Source: Eublepharis macularius (taxonomy: Eukaryota; Chordata; Lepidosauria; Squamata; Eublepharidae). Taken from it: a stretch of DNA of 64,000 nucleotides. Below the pieces are notes generated by a model that was not told the DNA's origin, did not search any database, and saw only the letters and a list, made by a program, of their open reading frames with translations. Both the position numbers and the translations under genes were made by a program. This document shows positions 47,166 through 58,800 of the stretch, piece by piece. The stretch spans positions 85,794,217 to 85,858,216 of the forward strand of contig NC_072799.1 of NCBI RefSeq assembly GCF_028583425.1, given 5' to 3'. Within the stretch, counting starts at the first letter, position 1, and every line of letters starts with the position of its first letter.

Positions 47166-47584
47166 ACAGGGAGTTGCACATAGCAAGCACAGGTGCTCGA
47201 GTGGTGTGTGTCTAGTGAAAGCATTTACTGTTGGACCATACTATTTCTTCTCCATGAAATCATGTGTGTGAGGACAAGAAAGTATAAAGAGACAAGACAC
47301 TCTTAAAGTGTGGACTGGCTCTCAGTTAAAAGAAATTCACTGTAAATTCTGCCTACTGTTTGCTGTGAATAAAACCAGCTGCCAATACCAGCAAATCACT
47401 GTTGCTCAAATGAGAATCGTTGTTCCTCCTACGCCCATTTATTTTTTTATTACAGAATAATGTTGTTACACATTGTACGCATGCAAACAGGAAAACAGTA
47501 AACAAAACAGAATCAGAAAAACAAAATAAGGTAAATTCATTAAAAAATCATTAAAAGCAAATGAAAGAAACTATCCTGGACTTT

Positions 47585-47707
47585 GAGACACTGAGAGATC
47601 TCGGTCTTTTGGTGCTACACCTCTGAAGATGCCAGCCACAGCTGCTGGCGAAACGTCAGGAACTACAATGCCAAGACCACGGCAATACAGCCCGGAAAAC
47701 CCACAAC
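47585..47707 (+). mobile_element. Single-arm copy of the palindromic family
   Basis: 123 bp flanked by the 16-bp direct repeat AACTATCCTGGACTTT (47569-47584 and 47708-47723). Same sequence as the right arm of 22217-22475. The target duplications show it is a discrete insertion. Confidence 0.75.
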
Positions 47708-47887
47708 AACTATCCTGGACTTTATTGTTCAAAAATATAATTAACAATCAGGTTTTTACTTACAATATTTGAATGCTTTTGAGTTAAACCGATTTGTATT
47801 TCCACTTGGAATATTATGCAAGGCAGTGTAACAGTTACACTGTTCAAACATCATGGCATAATTCTTGACCTTCCATAAAACCTTAAA

Positions 47888-48100
47888 ATGCAAATTGAGA
47901 ATTTTGGAGAAATGAAAAGATTCACTGGAAAAACAACAATGGTAGGAAAAGTTGAAGACAGAAGGAAAAGAGGAAGACCCAAAACAAGATGGCTTGACTC
48001 AATGAAGGTCTTCAGTTTGCAAGACTTGAGCAAGGCTGTTAATGATAGAATGTTCTGTTCATTAATTTATAGGGTTGCCATAAGTTGGAAGCAACATAAC
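47888..48100 (+). mobile_element. Bov-B LINE 3' end, + strand
   Basis: Reads GKTTMVGKVEDRRKRGRPKT, RWLDSMK, LQDLSKAVNDRMF and ends GTTGCCATAAGTTGGAAGC. Very 5'-truncated copy between PPAT and AASDH. Confidence 0.75.
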
Positions 48101-48238
48101 ACACGCCTGGAAATCCCATTACTGTATGCAATATATGCATTCAATTTGGATTTGCTGGTAATACTTTGAGCATATTGACACATGCAGCACAGGTAAATGT
48201 TGAAGGAATGAAACCTTGTTACTCAGAGATGTGGTGGA

Positions 48239-48440
48239 AGAGAGTGCCCTCAAGTCATAGCTAACTTGTGATTCTTGGTGAGGTATTCATGACAAGAAAC
48301 TAACAGAGATGGTTTGCCATTGCCTGGCTCTCCAACTGTGTTAGTTGGAGGTCTCCCATCCAATTACTAACCAAGACTGCTTAGTTTCTGAGATCTGATG
48401 GGATCAGGCTCATTTGGGCTATCCAGGTAAGGGCACTCAT
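48239..48440 (-). mobile_element. 5S rRNA-derived SINE, second copy
   Basis: Same layout and orientation as the copy at 9.4 kb. The 5S part (GGAGGTCTCCCATCCAATTA, GCTTAGTTTCTGAGATC) is at about 48345-48430. Confidence 0.72.
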
Positions 48441-49019
48441 GGATGGCAGAATAACTATACAGAAATATGCCTAAAACAGAATCTTCTACATATTACAGAT
48501 AATACATTAAGCTCTCAGAGGAAGTGAATCTTAGAAATGCAACTACATGATCATTTAAGTAAATTGACCCCGTAAGAGTCTAGTGCATATGGGTGTGCAT
48601 AAGCAATTCTTGAATAAAAATATACTTATTTGCTAAGATTGGGGTCCCCTCTTTGCTTTCAGTTCATAAAATCAGCAAAGTCAATCTTACTTGACCCCCC
48701 CTCGAAGTTTCCTTATCCAACACAAGTTCATCTTTGCAAACAGGGGATACGGTAGGAGCTCATAATATGTTTCGTTCACCAGAAGCAGCTCCCATCAAAG
48801 AAAAGGCTGCAGCCCCCTATACCGATTCCAGGCTACTTTTGGTTGTAACGGAGTAAGACCTCCACCTCTCTGGAACAGTCATCTCGGGAACCATCTTTTC
48901 CTTCCCTCTCTGCAACGTCCAAGAAAAGTTTCTCCGTGGACGCTTTCTCTTCTTCCCCTGGAGGTACGAAACTTTCTCATTTGTAAGATGGACAGCCGTC
49001 TTAGTTTGCCTGCAGCAAC

Positions 49020-49240
49020 AGAAAAAAGCAAGAATCCAGTAGCACCCACGAGACTCATAAAATTTGTGGTAGGGGAGGAGCTTTCGCGACTCACCGCTCA
49101 CTTCTTCAGCAAGAGTCCAGTAGCGTTTATAAGACTCACAAAATGTGTAGTAGGGGATGAGCTTTCGTGACTCATAGCTCTCATACCACAAATTTTGTTA
49201 CATAGGTGCTCCTGGACTCTTGCTCTTTTCTACTCATTTT
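49020..49240. repeat. Interspersed repeat 'GAGTCCAGTAGCACC' family, doubled
   Basis: Two successive partial copies (AGAATCCAGTAGCACCC and AAGAGTCCAGTAGCG, each followed by GAGCTTTCG.GACTCA) just upstream of the AASDH CpG island. Confidence 0.55.
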
Positions 49241-49289
49241 TTTTTTAAGTTGAGATTTTAAATCCAATGCGTATCATCTCCGCCCAAGG

Positions 49290-49830
49290 CACCCCTTTTG
49301 ATACGGGACTGGATTCCACCTTGTCCCAAACGCGGCCCCGGAGAGAGGCTCAACTCCCCCTCGCCTCAGCCGCTCACGTACGACTTACAGGACAGGACCA
49401 CGTCAGACCAAATCGACTCCCCTGTGATTTGCCAGCCGCCGCCCAATCAGAATGCCTCTTTCATGAGCCAATGGCGTGCCGTAAAGATAGGCCAATCAGG
49501 AAAATGCAAAGCCAACCAGCCAGTCAGTTTTGAGTATCTCGTTGCCGGGGTGGTCGGAGGCAGATTCTCCTGCGGGTGAACGCGGCGTGCCGGCTCTGTA
49601 AACTGGCAGAGGCTCGACGCAGGAAAAGGAGGGGGGAGAGAACGGAGCAGGTGGGTGCGGGCGCGCGGTTTGGGTCTGCCGATCCCCCGATTTCTTCCGC
49701 CATCAGCAGTTTCCATAGCAACAGACAGGCCTCCTCAGTGTCCCCTTTCTGGCGAATTGTCGCTGCGTGTCTGCCATATTGGTACCAAAGGCTGTGATAC
49801 AGGAGCGCGCGCGGGCGTGTGTGAGAGAGA
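49290..49830 (+). promoter_or_regulatory. AASDH: CpG-rich AASDH promoter with three CCAAT boxes
   Basis: The only CpG-rich, repeat-free stretch between PPAT and the AASDH coding exons. CCAAT boxes (NF-Y type) lie at 49443-49447, 49468-49472 and 49492-49496, spaced 25 and 24 bases, all on the + strand. No TATA box is evident. GC-rich sequence with several CGCGC runs follows. Assignment to AASDH is by position and by the downstream donor-like site at 49650. A divergent transcript from the same island is possible. Confidence 0.55.
49570..49650 (+). other. AASDH: Probable non-coding exon 1 of AASDH
   Basis: About 75-150 bases downstream of the CCAAT cluster, the sequence ends in GGAGCAG|GTGGGTGCGG, a strong donor at 49650/49651. 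No start codon in frame with AASDH is present, fitting a 5'UTR exon joined to the acceptor at 55582. The left boundary is a guess. Confidence 0.4.
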
Positions 49831-49837
49831 GTCTTCT

Positions 49838-50160
49838 TCTTTTCCTACCGCCTTCCACTTTTCCTAACATTATTGACTTTTCCAGAGCATCTTGTCTTAT
49901 GATGTGACCAAAGTATGATAGCCTCAGTTTTATCATTTTAGCTTCTGGGGAGAATTCAGGCTTGATTGGATCCGGAACCCGTTTATTGGTCTTTTTGGCC
50001 GTCCAGGATATCTGTAAAACTCCTCCAACACCGCTTTTTGTCTTTTCGGCCATCCAAGGTACCCGTGAAACTCTCCTCCAACACCCCATTGCAAATGAAT
50101 CAATTCTCTTCCTGTCAGCATTTTTTGTTGTCCAACTCTCACATCCATACATAGTAATGG
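49838..50160 (-). mobile_element. Bov-B LINE fragment
   Basis: The - strand reads MYGCESWTTKNADRKRIDSF, GCWRRVSRVPW, KLRLSYFGHIIRQDALEKSI and GKVEGGRKR, the conserved C-terminus of Bov-B ORF2. Lies immediately right of the AASDH CpG island. Confidence 0.82.
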
Positions 50161-50187
50161 AGAATTTCTTTCTCTACTCTTCTGACC

Positions 50188-50192
<5 letters not shown>

Positions 50193-50236
<44 letters not shown>
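50193..50236. repeat. (AG)n microsatellite
   Basis: About 22 AG units at the 3' end of a Bov-B fragment, where such tails are usual. Confidence 0.95.
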
Positions 50237-50238
<2 letters not shown>

Positions 50239-50239
<1 letters not shown>

Positions 50240-50590
50240 TGTGCCATCAAGTCGCCTTCAACCCATGGCGACCTTATGAAGGAGAGACCTCCAAAACATC
50301 ATGTCATTAACAGACTTGCTCAGATCCTGCAAACTGGAGGACGTGGCTTCTTTCAATGAGTCAAGCCATCTTCTTTTAGGTCTTCCTCTTTTCCTTCTGC
50401 TTTCCACTTTTCTTAGTGTTATTGTCTTTTCCTGAGAATCTTGTCTTCTCGTGATGTGACCAAAGTACGATATCCTCAGTTTTGTCGTTTTAGCATCTAG
50501 GGAGAATTCATGTTTGATGTGATCTGTTTGTCTTTTTGGCTGTCCATGGTATCTGCAAAACTCTCCTCCAGCACACCATTTCAACTATAG
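50239..50590 (-). mobile_element. Bov-B LINE 3' end
   Basis: - strand coding remnant TKLRISYFGHITRRQDSQEK, RGRPKRRWLDSLKEA, SVNDMMFWRSLLHKVA, ending at the GTGCCATCAAGTCGCC tail beside a (GA)n tract. Confidence 0.82.
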
Positions 50591-50872
50591 TTTAGCAATT
50601 CCAGAATATCACCAGCCCATACCTGAAGGCTGGCAACCTTACTTCACCCTGAAATATCTATTGGTGCATATGTCAGCTGGTTTTAAGAATAATCATTCAC
50701 TTCTTAATTTTGAATGCTAGACTGTGACTGCATTGTGCCTGTAAATATGTACTGAAACTATGGCTAGTCAGATCTAAAAGATGGGTTATTATTAATTTAA
50801 TACAGTGAAAATTATCTGAAGCCACACAATGGACACAAGGATTAATCTCTTAAGGCATCCTGCAGTGTATGA

Positions 50873-52090
50873 AGGTATGTGCCGTCAAGTTGCCTCCGAC
50901 CTATGGCAACCCTATGAATGAAAGACCTCCCAAACGTCCTATCATTAACAGACTTGCTCAGATCCTGCAAATTGGATGACATGCCTTCTTTTACTAAGTC
51001 AAGCCATCTCATATTAGGTCTTCCTCTTTTCCTACTGCTTTCCATTTTTCCTAGTACTATTTTTCCAGAGAGTCTTGTCTTCTCATGATGTGACCAAAGT
51101 ACAATAGCCTCAGTTTTGTCATTTTAGCTTCTAGGGAGAATCCAGGCTTGATTTGATCTAGAACCCATTTATTGATCTTTTTGCAGGGTATTTGCAAAAC
51201 TCTCCCCTAGCACTACACTTCAAATGAATCAACTTTCTTCCTGTCAGCTTTCCTCACTGTACGACTCTCACATCCATACATAGTAATGGGGAATACTATA
51301 GTGTGGATTATCTTGCTCTTGGTCCCCAGTGACACATCCTTATCCTTAAGGATCTTTTCTAGTTCCTTCATGGCTGCCCTTCCAAGTCTCAGCCGCCTTT
51401 CGATTTTTGGTTGCAGTTTCTCCTTTGGTTCATGATTGATCCAAAGAATAGAAATTTTTTAACGATTTCAATTTCTTGACAACCTGAAAATTATGTAATT
51501 CCTCAGTAATCATTACTTTTGTATTCTTGATGTTCAGCTGTAATCCTGCTTTGGCACTTAGTCCTTTAGCCTTCATCTGTAGTCAGTCCCAAGTTGTCAC
51601 TATTTCTACCAGTAATGTGGTGTTATTTTCATATCTCAAATTTTTTATGTTCCTTCCACCAGTTTTCAGCCCAGATTCTTATGGATATAGGTTGAACAGA
51701 TAGGGAGATAATATACATCCTTGTCTGACAACTTTATCTATTGGAAACCATTCTGTTTCCCCATATTCTGTCCTAACAGTAGCCTCTTGTCCAGAATACA
51801 GGTTGTCCATCAAAACAATCAGATGTTGTGGCACACCTATTTATTTTAACACCATCCACAGCTTTTCATGACCCACACAGTCGAAAGCTTTGCTGTAATC
51901 TATAAAACACCCCCTGATTTTGTTCTGAAATTCTCTGCTATGCTCCAGTAACCATTGTAAATTTGCAGTGTGATCTCTAGTGCCTCTTCCTTTTCTGAAT
52001 CCAGCTCGAATATCTGGCCTTCCTTGTTCCATATATAGTAAGAGTCTTTGTTGAAAAATTTTGAGCATCACTTTACTTGTTTGGGAAATT
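50873..52090 (-). mobile_element. Bov-B LINE, RT to 3' end
   Basis: 3' end at 50873 (GTGCCGTCAAGTTGCCTCC). C-terminal remnant RGRPNMRWLDLVKEGMSS. Near 51841-52095 a clear RT block reads GRPDIRAGFRKGRGTRDH and CFIDYSKAFDCVGHEKLW, as in Bov-B/RTE. Many frame breaks between. Confidence 0.83.
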
Positions 52091-52909
52091 AACACGATGG
52101 TCCAATAGTTGCATCCTCTTTGATATCCCCCATTTCAGCCATATTGATGCTTTAATGGCTGCCCACAGTGATATGGGATCACTTAGAGGCTGGAGCCAAG
52201 GCTGTTTTTGCAGAGAGGTGTGAGGCGCACAATCCAAATATGCTTTCACCACATTCCAAGACATAAAAGAACCACTGAAATTATTTGATAGACCATTCAG
52301 TAGTAAATACAGGTGTTTCTTATCCACACAATTCTGGAATGCTTTGGGGTCACGTTGCATATTACATGTTTCTTTTTTATTTTAAAGGATTTCTGGAACA
52401 ACAAATAAGAGCAAAGGGGAAACAAATCTGTAGATAATTGCATATGATTTTTCCCCACCGTTGTTCTTTACAGAATGAACATCTACTGAATTACACAGTT
52501 TGGATTTCATGTTGTTTCCTAAGAGGAAATGCTTTCAGCTGGAAACATAGCTGTCAGAATTAAAGTTTCTAGTTCTCTTGAAGCAGAAGATATTACTCCT
52601 GACAACAAGTTCTTGTTTTGCCAGTTGCTTCCATATGCTCAGACATGCCAAGGTTACTAAGCCTAAGAAAGGAAAAAACCTAGGTTTTGTATCATATCCT
52701 GTGATGTTGTGTACATTTTTAACTTGAATATAGTTAACAATAGGTAATAGATACAATTCCCAGAACGAATGATATGGTGTTTTGTAACATATATTCCTCT
52801 TTTTTTCTGAATTAATTTTGATTATGGAGTTGTGCGTTAATTATCGCCAACTGATAGTTTCAACAGATATATTTTTGCATCTGCTCTTCTGTCAGTGTGG
52901 ACACAGTGC

Positions 52910-53102
52910 TAGGGTTGCCAACTCCGGGTAAGGAAATACTTGGAGATTTTGGGGGTTTGAAGAGGGGCAATTGCTCAGCAAAGTATAATGCCATAGCATC
53001 CGCCTGCTGAAGCAGCCATTTTCTCCAGGAACAACCTCTGTTATTTGGAGATCTGTTGTAATTCTTTGAAATTTCCAGGCCCCATCTGGAAGTTGGCAAC
53101 CA
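52910..53102 (+). repeat. 'GGTTGCCA...TGGCAACC' repeat
   Basis: TAGGGTTGCCAACTCCGGG through GAAGCAGCCATTTTCTCCAG to GGAAGTTGGCAACC. AASDH intron 1. Confidence 0.6.
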
Positions 53103-53570
53103 AAGTGGTGACATTCATAACAGTCATTTGAACATCTTCCCTACAGATCTGCATGAAGTTACATGCTTCCTGTGAACATGCTAAACACAGTCACGCAGTC
53201 AGCTTCTTGCGTATTCTGTTTGTGACAGTTCCATGCAGATCTAACCAATTATGCCAGAAAATCTACCTTTACTTTAAAACATCGCTTTTTTAAAAACTAC
53301 ATTCTGCATGAGGGTTTTTGAAACTGTTGCTTGAATTTTTTCAGAACTCAGCAGAATTCTTTTGGTACCAGGTAGCTGCTATGTCCCAATAAGAAGATCA
53401 AATATACACAATTATCAAGATGAAGACCTGGATTACATGGAAATGAATCCAGATTTTAACTTTAATTTCTTTATTTGTTTATATTGTTATAAAAATGAAT
53501 ACTGACCCTTGGAAATAGAGAAAGTCATCTTCTAAGTATTCTTCTTGGCTTAATTTATGTGGCTTTCCTT
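53103..53570. other. AASDH intron 1, nothing recognised
   Basis: A-T rich non-coding sequence. Confidence 0.5.
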
Positions 53571-54352
53571 CCATTAATGTTTTTGACTTTGTTGATCATA
53601 CCCTCCTTCATCTAAAGTAGTGGTTCTCAAACTTTAGCAATCCAAGAAGGACCCCCATTTTTTAAGATTTTGCAGACACCTGCCCCTCAGCCCAAGTCTC
53701 TCCTTCTCACTCATCACTGCTAATGGTATTCTGGACAACTCTTTTTCAAAGTATGCATAACAAGACAAATGCATGCTTTGCAGAGGCCTCAATACAGTAA
53801 GAACTTTATCAGCTATAGGGTTGCCAGCCCTCAGCTGTCAATCCCTGGAAGACTTAGGGGTAAGGTTGCCAGCCAGTGACTGGCAACTGATGGGAGACTG
53901 GGAGTCAGGGATATCATAGAATCATAGAGTTGGAAGGGGCCATACAGACCATCTAGTCCAACCCCTCTTCCCAGTGCAGGATATGAGGGGCACTCTGTCG
54001 GCGCAATGGCATTATGTCACAGAGAAAACTCGGAAGTGATGAGATGCGTCTTTTGGAAGTGCCAGAAACTAGACTTCCTGGTGATTCCTAGGGAAGCATC
54101 ACGTCACTTCCACGCTTTCCCCTGAAGTGATGTCACATGGTTGCGCCGATGGTGTTTCTTTACTTTTCTCCCACCACCTGCCAGAGCAGTAGCAAGCAAC
54201 AGGAGTCAGGGAGTGGGAGATCTCCTTTCCCTCAGCAGGTAACTGGCAACTGTGGAGGGGACAGAGACTCGCCTGAATGGCATCCCACAAAGCCTACCAT
54301 TAATGTTTTCGACTTTGTTGATCATACCCTCCATCTAAAGTAGTGGTTCTCA
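53571..54352. repeat. Direct repeat of about 55-60 bases flanking 670 bases
   Basis: ATTAATGTTTTTGACTTTGT with TGATCATACCCTCC and ATCTAAAGTAGTGGTTCTCA occurs at about 53574-53630 and again, with few changes, at about 54299-54352. The sequence between contains a CR1 tail and other debris. Neither simple tandem duplication nor a known element explains it fully. Confidence 0.7.
53914..53982 (-). mobile_element. CR1 tail fragment
   Basis: About 70 bases of the young CR1 tail (ATCATAGAATCATAGAGTTGG then AGTCCAACCCC) in AASDH intron 1. Extremely 5'-truncated. Confidence 0.7.
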
Positions 54353-54483
54353 TCATTGCCAGCTGTGTAACTGGAATATTTTTGGGGAAATGCTATTGTA
54401 TCCAGCAACATGTTAATGCTACTTCCAGTTATGCAGCTGGAAATGATGTCACACTTTCCCCCACCTTTCTTTTTCCAACTAGT

Positions 54484-54720
54484 CCATTGAGACCTGCTGT
54501 AGTGTAGTGATTAGTTGGCTGAGTTGCGAATCAGCACTCTGCTAGTTCGATTCCCACTACTGCTATGAACTCTGCAGGTGGCCTTGGATAAGCCACTCCT
54601 CTCAGCCACAGCTGTATTGTGGGGATGATAATAACACTGACTTTGCTCACTGCTCTGGGTGAGGCATTAATTTGTCCAGAAGGGCAGTATATAAGCACAT
54701 TGCTGTTGTTGTTGTTGTTA
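54484..54720 (+). mobile_element. tRNA-derived SINE, diverged
   Basis: TGTAGTGTAGTGATTAGTTG, TAGTTCGATTCCC, GGCAGTATATAAGCAC and a (GTT)n tail. AASDH intron 1. Confidence 0.65.
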
Positions 54721-55582
54721 ATGCCAGTGGGGAATAGGGATACTTTGTGGGGGAAGTTGCCTGCCCAAAAGAGGCAAATGGCATCCCTAGGGACATTTTA
54801 AACAAGTTTAAGTAAAATTCTCTCCTATGTTATCTTCAAAGGAACGCTGTGAGACAGGTCAGGTTATTTTTTTCTCATGCACTTTAAAATTATGACTCAC
54901 ATATATTTTGTGGGTTCTTTCCTATATGCAAAAAGATCTTTTGACAAGGTTTATCTCAAAGATATAGTAACTGTACTGATAAGAATTATTTTAATTGTTC
55001 CATCGAAGTACTCAATTCCTAGGTTTAAAATTATGCTTCATTCCTTACAGTAGATTTGGTAACTGGCATCCTTTGAAGTGAAATATATATCTAGATATAT
55101 AGATTTACACACACATACAAATCTTCCTTTTTCTCAAATTAAAAAAAATAATTTTTTGGCCAATTGCATTTCCTGTTTTCTTACAAATTGTAATTATAGC
55201 TATATAATTTTACCCCCTCATAAATATTTATTAGTGCCAATCACAATGTATTTTTACTGTCAGTGTAAACATCAAAAACATTTAATCAAATCCTGCTTGA
55301 TATACTTATATAAACATCAAGTTAAAGATTGTTAGAAGTAGGTCACACTAGAGGAACTGAATGTGTAATAGGTGTCAGTTGGTAGCTTTATTATATCTCT
55401 GTAGTTTTTACCCCCTACAAATTATGCCCTAGAATGGAAAATGTATGGCAATTATATTTTTTTCTTTCATATTAAAAGTTTATTAATTTTCCTTTAAATT
55501 TATTTGCAGAATATGATGTATTTTGCCATTTTTTTTGAAACTATAGGTTGATACATTTTGATTATTATTTTCATTTATTCAG
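54721..55582. other. AASDH intron 1, 3' part, nothing recognised
   Basis: Very A-T rich, leading into the exon 2 acceptor. Confidence 0.5.
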
Positions 55583-55834
55583 GTATGCTGTACATGTGTT
55601 GGCGATGACTCTGCAGGAGATTTTTCAGACAGCAGCCAATTTGTATGCTGAGAAGAGAGCAGTATGCTTTGATGAGTGCAACGATAAGATTCCTGCTTCC
55701 TACACATACAAGACGGTTACCACCCTAGCCGCAGAACTAACAGATTTTTTGAGGAAAAAGTGTTACCTCACTGAAAGTTTTGTGATAGGCCTTTACTGCT
55801 CTCCAGGAGTAGATCTGCCTTCTTGGATTATAGG
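55583..55834 (+). CDS. AASDH: AASDH exon 2 (first coding exon)
   Basis: Acceptor TTTATTCAG at 55574-55582, 22 bases of 5'UTR, then ATG at 55605 with G at -3. Reads MTLQEIF through FDECNDKIPASYTYKTV and GLYCSPGVDLPSWIIG; donor GG|GTATGG at 55834/55835 leaves two bases of Gly. The reading frame is open further upstream, but homology places the start here. Confidence 0.94.
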
Positions 55835-58800
55835 GTATGGTTATAGAATGGTATATGTGATGTTGTTCAGAAGCATAGAGAATATTCCTGCCATTAAGCT
55901 CAAGTTAAAATACATTTCACAATATTTATCTGTTTGTATCACTATGTTGGTTGGTAGGTGAGTGGGGTTTTTTTTCCTAATGTTGCAACTGTTTCCTGGT
56001 GGATTTTGTTACTTTAGATAACTGTGTTCTCAATTTCTTTGGCCAGAATCTAAAGAGAGTTTATATGCACTCAAGGCTTTGTGCATGTCCAGTGATTTTT
56101 TAAAAACTTTTTTTCTATGGTGTGGAGCACCCCATGACTTGTTTCAGACTGCTTGCTTTGTTCTTGGGAAATAGCTCCTCTTTGAAAAACACAAGTCTAC
56201 AGCTTCCTTGTGTTCAGGGCTTTTGGGGGGCGGGGGGCGGGAAGAGGTGGTGGAACTCAGTGGGTTGCCAGCACAAGGGGCAGCTCCTGGCAGGAGGTGG
56301 TGCCCCTGGTACCACATGTGTGTGCACAGAGTGCACACACACTCCCAGGACCGCACAATAACATCACTTTGGGTCAGCTGTAACAAGGGGGAAGTTTTTA
56401 AAGTTTAAATCGCCCTTGGCAAAAATGGTCACATGGCCGGTGGCCCCACCCCCTGATCTCCAGACAGAGGGGAGTTTAGATTGCCCTCCGTGCCATGTGC
56501 AGAGGGCAATCTAAACTCTCCTCTGTCTGGAGATCAGGGGGCGTGGCCACCAGCCATGTGACCATTTTCAAGAGGTGCTGGAACTCCGTTCTGTGTTCCT
56601 GCTGAAAAAAAGCCCTGCTTGTGTTAATGGGTAGTCATTAAGGCCGTGATCACTTACATAACAGTGTGCAGTTAAAACAGTATTGCACATTCCTCTTATT
56701 TTGCCACTTTTTGAGATATTAGTACCTTTACATCTGAATTTCTTTGAGGGACAGAAGTATTACTCCTGCCATTTGTAATTCCAGATGGGTTGCACTATCA
56801 GTCTGTATCAGCAAAATTAACTGGAGTCCAGTGGCACTTTAAAGATTAACAAAGTTTAATCTGGCAGAAGCATTTTGTGAGTTAGAGCTCAGCTTCATCA
56901 GATGCACTGAAATGTATACTCACTAAATGAAAGAAAGGCATCAGGAAGGAGGTGGTGGGGGAGAAATGTTACAGAGATAGGCCAGTTTAAAACACTACCC
57001 AATACAAAGAAAAATCGGTTCATTCCGAGTAGGTGAGGCCACTCCCAACTTTTTTTGAAACATAGTTACATAGTGTTGGGAGATCTAATAATAGGTATCT
57101 CCCTCCAGTGTCAATTTTAGATTGACCTGTGTAGTTGACTGATGTAATACCAATAAAACAATCCAGCTAGTTAATTCTTCACTTGTCCCAAAAAACCCCT
57201 CATGAAGATTTTTTTCAAAATTTTATTTTGCGGAACAGGCATACCAGAGATAGTGTTGCAGTAGTATCAAGTTATTTTTATCCCAGTTGATGCCTTTTTA
57301 TTAGAGAAGTGATTCAATTAGATGTCATCTGGTTTCACAAAACAATGAAAATGATATGACTATGTTTTTGGCATTTACTGATGCATTGTTCCATATTTCT
57401 ATGCACATTCTCTTTGCATGCTTTATGAATGTCATGCACAAAGATCTTCTGCTTTTTAGTCAGCAACAGAAACCTTAAAGAAGGCTCATGTTTATCATTT
57501 ATGTTATGTTATCAAAACCCATCTGCAGTATTTTTGGCAGGGAATACCCGTAAAAATGTAGATTAAACCCACAACTGCATCAGAATCATGAAAGTAAGCT
57601 AGGGTTGCCAGCAACTTGAGGAAAAAATGCCCCTCCTCTTTAACAGAGGCTTAGAGGGTGATGTTATTTACCTCCTGTAATGGACCCCCCCCCCCCACTA
57701 CCCCATATTGAGGCTGATTTTCACCACCAAAATCCAAGTTTGCTTGCTTTGACTGTACAACCTCAAGTAGCATGTTTCTGTTTATGGTTGTAAGTTCTTT
57801 TTGTCCCACTCTGGCTCATTCCGCACATGTTGGATAATGCACTTTCAATGCACTTTATCAATCGTTTGAGGTGGATTTTTTGTTCCACACAAAAAAAAAT
57901 CTGTTCCAAATGATCTATAAAGAGTATTGGATGTGCATTATCCAACGTGTGCAGAATCACTCCCTGATAAACAGTTATATTTCTGACTTTTTAGCCCAGG
58001 CCAGAAACTTGATGGGGGAATGTATGAAATGATACTGGAGGCTGAATAACTCTCAAAAGAAACAGCAACTTTATTGAACAGGCAGAAATGGCATAAGGGC
58101 AGTCAGGGGATGAAATTGCGGAAGTAAAATTTGTTGGTAGAACACAACACTTTAAAAGTAACGGGCAAAACAGTTTTCCTGCAGCTTAGTTTCAATGTTT
58201 ACAATCCTTCAGAGTGAGAGGTGTTTGGTTTAAGACTTAGGTTGCAGCAACAATGTTTATACGCAGAGTTCCCTTTTACAACTCAACTGTTTTCCCTTTA
58301 CACCAGTCCTGGGGTCCTCCACAGAGCCAAACCCCTTTCTCTAGACACTGGGCAGGTCCTAAGAAGAATTAACTCTTTCCTTTGGCTGGAATGAGAGTCT
58401 ACTACCCAATTCCCTCTGAGCCAAGAACATACACACCCAGTTTTATTGTGGCTGTGTAAATAGGTTTCAGCTTGTGCTGTCTTTTAAATGTTTGGCTCTT
58501 GAGAATAATGTTATTTAGCTAAATGAAATACTTAATTTTGTTAGAATTCTCCAAGTGCCAGCTGCTTATTCTCCTATTGATCCGGATGCCCTGCCAACTC
58601 TGTCTGCTTATGTTATGAAAAAGTGCAACTTCCAATATGTCCTTGTGGAAAATGACAAACTTGATGTAAGTGCAATGTTAACTAAGATATTTGCAAGTTG
58701 TGTTAATGAACTTTTCAAGTAAACAGCTCAATCCATTTTTTTTAAGCTTTGAGGAAAGACTCACTGTATTCAATGGGAAATATTCCCAAAAAAGTATGTT

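Noticed and set aside
52073-52360. 95-codon frame on the - strand
   Set aside because: No recognisable domain, no conservation evidence, and it overlaps the end of a Bov-B fragment.
58010-58460. Possible second LTR-like repeat in AASDH intron 2
   Set aside because: I could not find TG...CA ends or flanking duplications, so no element was called.
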